Part shown: in pieces, positions 7,371 to 11,108 of the stretch
Position numbering within the stretch: position 1 is the first letter of the stretch
How the letters are laid out: the number at the start of each line of letters is the position of its first letter
From: Chitinophagaceae bacterium
GTDB lineage: Bacteria > Bacteroidota > Bacteroidia > Chitinophagales > Chitinophagaceae
NCBI GenBank assembly: GCA_021151685.1
Contig: JAGKWS010000127.1
Location: forward strand, 1 to 11,108
Direction of reading: 5' to 3'
Length of the DNA: 11,108 nt
Translations under genes and position numbers: made by a program
The notes under the pieces: model-generated
Database searches by the model: none
Told to the model about the DNA's origin: nothing
The model's input: only the letters and a program-made list of their open reading frames with translations

Positions 7371-7591
7371 TTTTGGGGATTATTAAACTCTTTTACCAGT
7401 TTCCATAGCGATACTGATAACGCAACCAGTGGAAGCAATACCAGAAAAACCGGTACGCCCCAGCCCAACCAACCATCTACCTTGTACCCAGCCCACACCG
7501 CCAGTAACAACATTACCAACCATTGCGTAGCCAAGCCGGCATAACGCATTATGGTATTGTTGCTATTGCCCGATGATTGCTTGGTATTCAC
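7367..7591 (-). CDS. atpZ: AtpZ/AtpI family protein
   Basis: This is a 74-residue protein with two membrane helices (about 17-36 and 44-64). They are joined by a short loop carrying the family signature G-Y-K-V-D-G-W-L-G (about 35-43), with Gly and Asp at the conserved places. A polar, Ser/Asn-rich leader of 14 residues precedes RYAGLATQW, the typical opening of Bacteroidota AtpZ. AtpZ forms a complex with AtpI in other bacteria, implicated in Mg2+/Ca2+ transport and assembly of Na+/H+ ATP synthases. The start is GTG at 7591; an in-frame TAA lies 15 nt upstream, and ATG at residue 15 (7549) is the alternative. It is the first gene of a probable operon with the AtpI-like and SprT-like genes, and it is divergent from the porW-like gene. 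Confidence 0.85.
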   Translation of the reverse strand: MNTKQSSGNSNNTIMRYAGLATQWLVMLLLAVWAGYKVDGWLGWGVPVFLVLLPLVALSVSLWKLVKEFNNPQK

Positions 7592-7853
7592 TATGCGAAG
7601 GTACTCTTATACCACGTTCGCCCCAAATTGGCTAATGAAACCCAATGAATGCACACGACTATAATAGTGTGGTTACCGTGTTTTTGTCTATTTTTGAAGG
7701 CAACGCTTTTTGGTGTAAAAAACAATTTATTACAAGAGTAATGTCATTGACAAAACCGTAAAAGCAACTAAGAAAAGCTGGGAAGCAGTGTGCTATTTCG
7801 CCAAATTAATGATATTAATGCTACACGTATAATTTTACGCTATTTTTTGCGTT

Positions 7854-7880
7854 ATGACTATGACCTTTGAAAAGGATTAG
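7854..7880 (+). CDS. 8-codon leader ORF in frame with the porW-like gene
   Basis: ATG at 7854 (or the second ATG at 7860) reads MTMTFEKD and stops at TAG 7878-7880, three bases before the TTG start at 7884 and in the same frame. The ribosome binding site of the main gene lies inside it. It could be a leader peptide giving translational coupling. It could also be the true N-terminus cut off by a single nonsense change, since replacing the TAG would give an ordinary ATG-started signal peptide. A chance ATG pair is the null explanation. Confidence 0.35.
   Translation: MTMTFEKD
7870..7876 (+). promoter_or_regulatory. ribosome binding site that decides the TTG start
   Basis: AAAAGGA lies 7 nt before TTG 7884, the only strong Shine-Dalgarno-like site near any gene start in this window. 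It supports TTG as the working start codon. CCTT (7864-7867) can pair with AAGG (7872-7875) across a TGAA loop, a short stem that would cover the site. Confidence 0.55.
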
Positions 7881-7883
7881 AGA

Positions 7884-10800
7884 TTGCGATTATTATTAAG
7901 ATTCATATATGCGTTGGCCGCCTTGCTATTGGTTGGGCAACTGACGGGTTGGGGGCAAACTAACAAGAAAAGCCCCCGACAAGCCGAGTCTCGTGCGGAT
8001 AGCATAGCCCGTGTGCGTAAGCAAAAGCAAGACTCTATAGTAAACGTTCGGAAAAACGCCCTTGACAGTGCAAAAGCGGCCCGAAAATATGCGCTGGACA
8101 GTGCTACAAAAGCCAGAGAAACCCGTGCGGACAGCATACGCATAGCACGCGACCACAGAGCAGACAGTGTAACCAGGGCAAGGAAAAAAGTGACAGACAG
8201 TACTGCCGCAGCCCGCAAATACCGCGAAAGCAAAAAATATAAAGACAGTGTACTGAAATCAAAAACACTGAAAACAAAACTGGTAACAGATGCCCGCAAA
8301 GCACAGACCGACTCTGTAAAAGAGGTAAGACAGCACATAACAGACAGTGTAGCTACTGCGCGCAAAACCCGTACGGACAGTATGAAAACCGTACAAAAAA
8401 AGCGTACTGACAGCCTTGCACGGGTGAAAAAGTATAAAGCCAGCAAACGATACACGGATAGTGTGACGTTGGTGAAACGCCACAAAACAGACAGCTTCAA
8501 AAGTGTACAGAAGAAGTTTAGGGATAGCTTAACCACTGCCCGAAAAAAGGTAATGGACAGTGCCAAGCTGGTACGTACTAAAAAACTGGATAGTGCGAAA
8601 CTGGTGCGTAAGAAACATACCGATAGTTTGGCCTCGGCCCGGAAGTCTAAAACAGACAGTATTGCTAAAAAGAAGGATGCAAAAAACAAGTTGGCAAAAA
8701 CCAACGAGAAGAAGAAACAAGAGGCCCTGAAGCTGAAACTGGAGCTGAAACTGAAACAGAAACGAGAAGAATGGTCTAACCAGACAATGCTGAAGAAGCC
8801 ATGGGGGCCTAAACGAAGGTTCTTCCAAAATTCTTTTACCCACTACAACTATTACTACAACGCCAACCGAAAAATGGAAGAAGCCTCGCTGAACATGCAG
8901 AGGGCAAATAAAGACAATTACGATTCGTTGATAGGGCTGTTTCCCTTTGACCCCATAAAAGATTCCTCCCTGCTATCGGCCGATATGGATAGTATTATTC
9001 GCAAAGTATCGGTAGGTATACAGATACACGACCCGCGTACCAAGTGGGGTAATGATATGTACCTGCTGTTGGGACAGGCATATTACTATAAGGGGAGTTT
9101 TGAAAATGCATCTATTGCATTTAGATACATTATTGCCAACGACCAGAAGAAAAAAAGCAAAAACAGCAAGGGAAGCACGTACAGCAGAACTAAAGAAGCA
9201 CCTTCAATTGTAGATAAAAAGCATAAATCGAAATTGGCATTTTGGCAACACAAATCGGTGCATAATGATGCAATACTGTGGTTGGCAAGAACCTATGTTA
9301 CTGCCGGGCAGATAGATAATGCAGGTTCGGTGCTTTCGTTATTGGAATTTGATGCGGAACTACCAGACAACTTGAAGGGTAGATTGGCTATAGAGAAAGC
9401 GTTTACCTACCTGAAAACGTATAGTTATCCCGAAGCATCGGAACAACTGGAAAAAGCAAGGCAGGACAATAATTTGCCCAATTGGCTAAGGGTACGTGCT
9501 GCTTTTTTGAATGGGCAACTGCTGCAAAGGCTGGGCAACCACGAACTGGCGGCTACCAATTTTGAGTTTGTGTTGGATTTCTATCCTAAAATAGAAATGG
9601 ACTTTTATGCCCGTAAATATATTGCCGACAACAGGTTACTGGTAGGGTCTGATGTGGCCAGTGCTACAACACCACTGCGCAAAATGCTGAAGGATGCAAA
9701 ATATTCTAACTATTACGATCAGGTATATTATGTATTGGGCAAACTGGTAGCTAAGAAGGGCGATGTAGATGATGCAGCAGAATACTTTACAAAAAGTACT
9801 ACCGTACCAAAGGCTACAAAAAAACAGAAAGCACTTTCGTTTGCTGCCCTTGGCGATGTATACTACAATGCAGGACAATATCAGGCGGCCAAGGCAGCGT
9901 ACGACAGTGCCGGCAAATACTCGGGGGGCACCAAAGACAAATCGCTTGCGTCAATATCGCAACGCACGAATGGCTTGAATGAAATAGCCGGACCAGCCAA
10001 CCAGATACGCGAAACCGATAGCCTGTTGCATATGGCAGGTATGAGCAAGCGCGAACAACAACAAATAGCAAGACGCTACCTGAAAGAACTGGAAAAAAAG
10101 ATACAGGACAGCATTAATGCGGCAGAGAATGCCGGTGCAGTTGCTGCGGCAGCCGAGGCAGATGAAAACAAGGGCAGTAGCAGTGGGTGGTATTTTTCCA
10201 ATCCATCGCTAATGTCGCAAGGAAGTACCGACTTTAAACGCAAATGGGGCAGCAGGCCACTTGCCGATAACTGGCGCAGAGCAGCGGCCGCACCTATAGC
10301 TGGAGGCCCCAAAACTGGTGGCGAAGATGGAAGCCCTGCCGATAATGATGATGAAGAAACGGTGAGCAAAAAAGATAGAAACGGATTGCCAACCGAAGCT
10401 GCCTTGCTGGCCAAAGTGCCCAACACGCCACAACAAAAAGAACTGGCCGAAAAGGTATTGCAGAAGTCTTATATATTGCTGGCAAAAGCCTACGTAAAGC
10501 AACTGGATGATAACGAGCGTGCTATAAAAACACTGGATACACTGAATAAGCGTTTCCCTAACCATACACAAAAGGAAGAGGAACTGTACCTGCGTTACCA
10601 GATAGCTGTGAAGAAAAATCAGTTTGACAAGGCACAAAGCTACGCAACGGCATTGCTTGAAAAATTTCCCAATTCGCAATATGCCAAACTACTACAGCCC
10701 GGCAAAAGTGAAAGCAAGCTGACAAATGACAATGTGAATGAGGTAGCCACCTATTTTGATGAAACTTATGCCTTGTTGGGTAAACATCAGTATACCGAAG

Positions 10801-11108
10801 CACAGTTACGGGCAGAGAGTGCTGTAAAGAAATATGAAAATGCCAAATATCGTAAGCGGTTTGATGTGGTACTGGCCATGGCACATGCGGGCAGTGGTAA
10901 CTATGTTGTGGCCGACTCGCTGATTTCTAAATTTATAAAAGCAAATCCGACTGACTCGCTGACTGAATGGGCAACTACAGTAAAAACATATATACAAGAC
11001 ATGAAAAATGGCGGTAAGCCGGGCTGGTATACCGACAAGCCGTATACCTACAAAAGCAAAAACCCACCAGCCCCTACTACCCCAAGCCCCGAGACAACTG
11101 CACCAGAC
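7884..11108 (+). CDS. porW: PorW/SprE-like type IX secretion TPR protein, 3' end outside window
   Basis: There are 1075 codons without a stop, running off the right edge. Residues 1-24 form a type I signal peptide (basic n-region, Leu/Ala core, cleavage before Gln25), so the protein is exported to the periplasm. There is no lipobox Cys, unlike the characterised lipoproteins PorW (Porphyromonas) and SprE (Flavobacterium). Residues 39-259 are an 11-residue Asp-Ser repeat array and 260-300 a Lys/Glu-rich helix. Then comes the family opening FFQNSFTHYNYYYNAN (313-328), which corresponds to the TxYNxxYN block of SprE. TPR-like helix pairs lie at about 387-420, 459-490, 645-680, 862-893, 899-937 and 953-1040. 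The block WYFSNP (769-774) ... WGSRPLADNWR (788-798) is the strongest family signature I recognise. The visible end is a Pro/Thr/Ser linker. PorW/SprE is required for T9SS secretion and, in gliders, motility; it is thought to link the trans-envelope motor or ring to the outer-membrane machinery. The TTG start is chosen from the ribosome binding site and signal peptide. Confidence 0.9.
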   Translation, partial: MRLLLRFIYALAALLLVGQLTGWGQTNKKSPRQAESRADSIARVRKQKQDSIVNVRKNALDSAKAARKYALDSATKARETRADSIRIARDHRADSVTRARKKVTDSTAAARKYRESKKYKDSVLKSKTLKTKLVTDARKAQTDSVKEVRQHITDSVATARKTRTDSMKTVQKKRTDSLARVKKYKASKRYTDSVTLVKRHKTDSFKSVQKKFRDSLTTARKKVMDSAKLVRTKKLDSAKLVRKKHTDSLASARKSKTDSIAKKKDAKNKLAKTNEKKKQEALKLKLELKLKQKREEWSNQTMLKKPWGPKRRFFQNSFTHYNYYYNANRKMEEASLNMQRANKDNYDSLIGLFPFDPIKDSSLLSADMDSIIRKVSVGIQIHDPRTKWGNDMYLLLGQAYYYKGSFENASIAFRYIIANDQKKKSKNSKGSTYSRTKEAPSIVDKKHKSKLAFWQHKSVHNDAILWLARTYVTAGQIDNAGSVLSLLEFDAELPDNLKGRLAIEKAFTYLKTYSYPEASEQLEKARQDNNLPNWLRVRAAFLNGQLLQRLGNHELAATNFEFVLDFYPKIEMDFYARKYIADNRLLVGSDVASATTPLRKMLKDAKYSNYYDQVYYVLGKLVAKKGDVDDAAEYFTKSTTVPKATKKQKALSFAALGDVYYNAGQYQAAKAAYDSAGKYSGGTKDKSLASISQRTNGLNEIAGPANQIRETDSLLHMAGMSKREQQQIARRYLKELEKKIQDSINAAENAGAVAAAAEADENKGSSSGWYFSNPSLMSQGSTDFKRKWGSRPLADNWRRAAAAPIAGGPKTGGEDGSPADNDDEETVSKKDRNGLPTEAALLAKVPNTPQQKELAEKVLQKSYILLAKAYVKQLDDNERAIKTLDTLNKRFPNHTQKEEELYLRYQIAVKKNQFDKAQSYATALLEKFPNSQYAKLLQPGKSESKLTNDNVNEVATYFDETYALLGKHQYTEAQLRAESAVKKYENAKYRKRFDVVLAMAHAGSGNYVVADSLISKFIKANPTDSLTEWATTVKTYIQDMKNGGKPGWYTDKPYTYKSKNPPAPTTPSPETTAPD
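7998..8660 (+). repeat. hendecad (11-residue) Asp-Ser repeat array in the PorW-like protein
   Basis: Asp of an Asp-Ser pair falls at residues 39, 50, 61, 72, 83, 94, 105, 121, 143, 154, 165, 176, 192, 203, 214, 225, 236, 247 and 258: 19 pairs on an 11-residue grid. The position expected at 132 is Lys-Leu instead. Two steps are 16 rather than 11 (105 to 121 and 176 to 192), and both carry a similar insert (KYRESKKYKDS and KYKASKRYTDS). A typical unit is x-T-D-S-V-x-x-A-R-K-x. The array is rich in Lys, Arg and Ala and nearly free of Pro and Gly, so one long, highly basic helix or coiled coil is likely. Confidence 0.9.

Larger units (their letters stand above)
7592..7883. promoter_or_regulatory. 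292-bp divergent intergenic region between atpZ and the porW-like gene
   Basis: This stretch must hold promoters for both directions. I find no exact TTG-N17-23-TAnnTTTG match on either strand; near misses are TACTCTTG on the minus strand (7742-7735) and TAATTTTA on the plus strand (about 7830-7837). Structured elements are an 11-bp palindrome ACTAT-a-ATAGT (7658-7668), CCAA-a-TTGG (7623-7631), and a direct repeat of the palindromic ATTAAT at 7805-7810 and 7814-7819 (9-bp period). Any of these could be regulator sites; none is recognised. The 3' end holds the leader ORF listed separately. Confidence 0.5.

Noticed and set aside
7877..8704. A 275-codon minus-strand frame opposite the porW-like gene, rich in Leu-Ser repeats
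   Set aside because: It is the mirror of the Asp-Ser hendecad array: repeated GACAGT and Arg/Lys codons contain no stops in that antisense frame. The plus-strand frame has a ribosome binding site, a signal peptide and family motifs; the antisense product resembles nothing.
10209..10679. A 156-codon minus-strand frame
   Set aside because: It is opposite the WGxRxLxDNWR block and TPR part of the porW-like gene, with Cys/Phe-rich composition typical of an antisense shadow.

Overview
The window looks like a chromosomal segment from a member of the Bacteroidota, most likely Chitinophagales/Chitinophagaceae or a close relative. The evidence is a type IX secretion TPR protein of the PorW/SprE type, an AtpZ plus four-helix AtpI-like gene pair of the kind found at Bacteroidota ATP synthase loci, a large SWIM/SNF2 ATPase, signal peptides that end just before a Gln, weak Shine-Dalgarno sequences, and one good TTG-N23-TAnnTTTG promoter. 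No tRNA, rRNA, CRISPR array, transposase, integrase or phage gene was seen.

Left part (1-2332): the first eight codons of a minus-strand gene may leave at the left edge. A short plus-strand gene (114-494) encodes a two-helix membrane protein. It converges, with 9 bp between them, on a minus-strand gene (504-1994) for a secreted protein built of fibronectin-type-III-like modules. The 338 bp that follow hold no convincing gene, but they contain a cluster of TTAAC/GTTAA inverted repeats and a perfect 15-bp stem abutting the stop codon of the next gene.

Centre (2333-6335): one 1246-residue SNF2-family ATPase on the minus strand, with two SWIM zinc fingers at its N-terminus. A Bacteroidota-type promoter overlapped by an inverted repeat lies just upstream, so it is probably transcribed and controlled on its own.

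Right part (6336-11108): a compact minus-strand operon reads AtpZ, AtpI-like membrane protein, SprT-like metalloprotease. The first two genes overlap by 4 bp and the third follows after 12 bp. AtpZ and its partner normally precede atpB, but here the ATP synthase genes do not follow and a SprT-like gene takes their place. Divergent from this operon, across 292 bp, is a porW/sprE-like gene that runs off the right edge after 1075 codons. It starts at TTG behind a strong ribosome binding site, and an 8-codon in-frame leader ORF stops 3 nt before that start. Its N-terminal third is a strikingly regular, very basic 11-residue repeat array carrying 19 Asp-Ser pairs. The rest is TPR-like helices plus the tryptophan-rich block typical of PorW/SprE proteins.

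Together the right-hand genes suggest envelope and energy housekeeping: T9SS energisation or substrate shuttling by PorW/SprE, and ATP synthase assembly or Mg2+ provision by AtpZ/AtpI. The SNF2 and SprT-like genes are DNA or protein maintenance functions. I see no unequivocally new system. The best candidates for novelty are the repeat array and start region of the PorW-like protein, and the detached atpZ-atpI-sprT operon.
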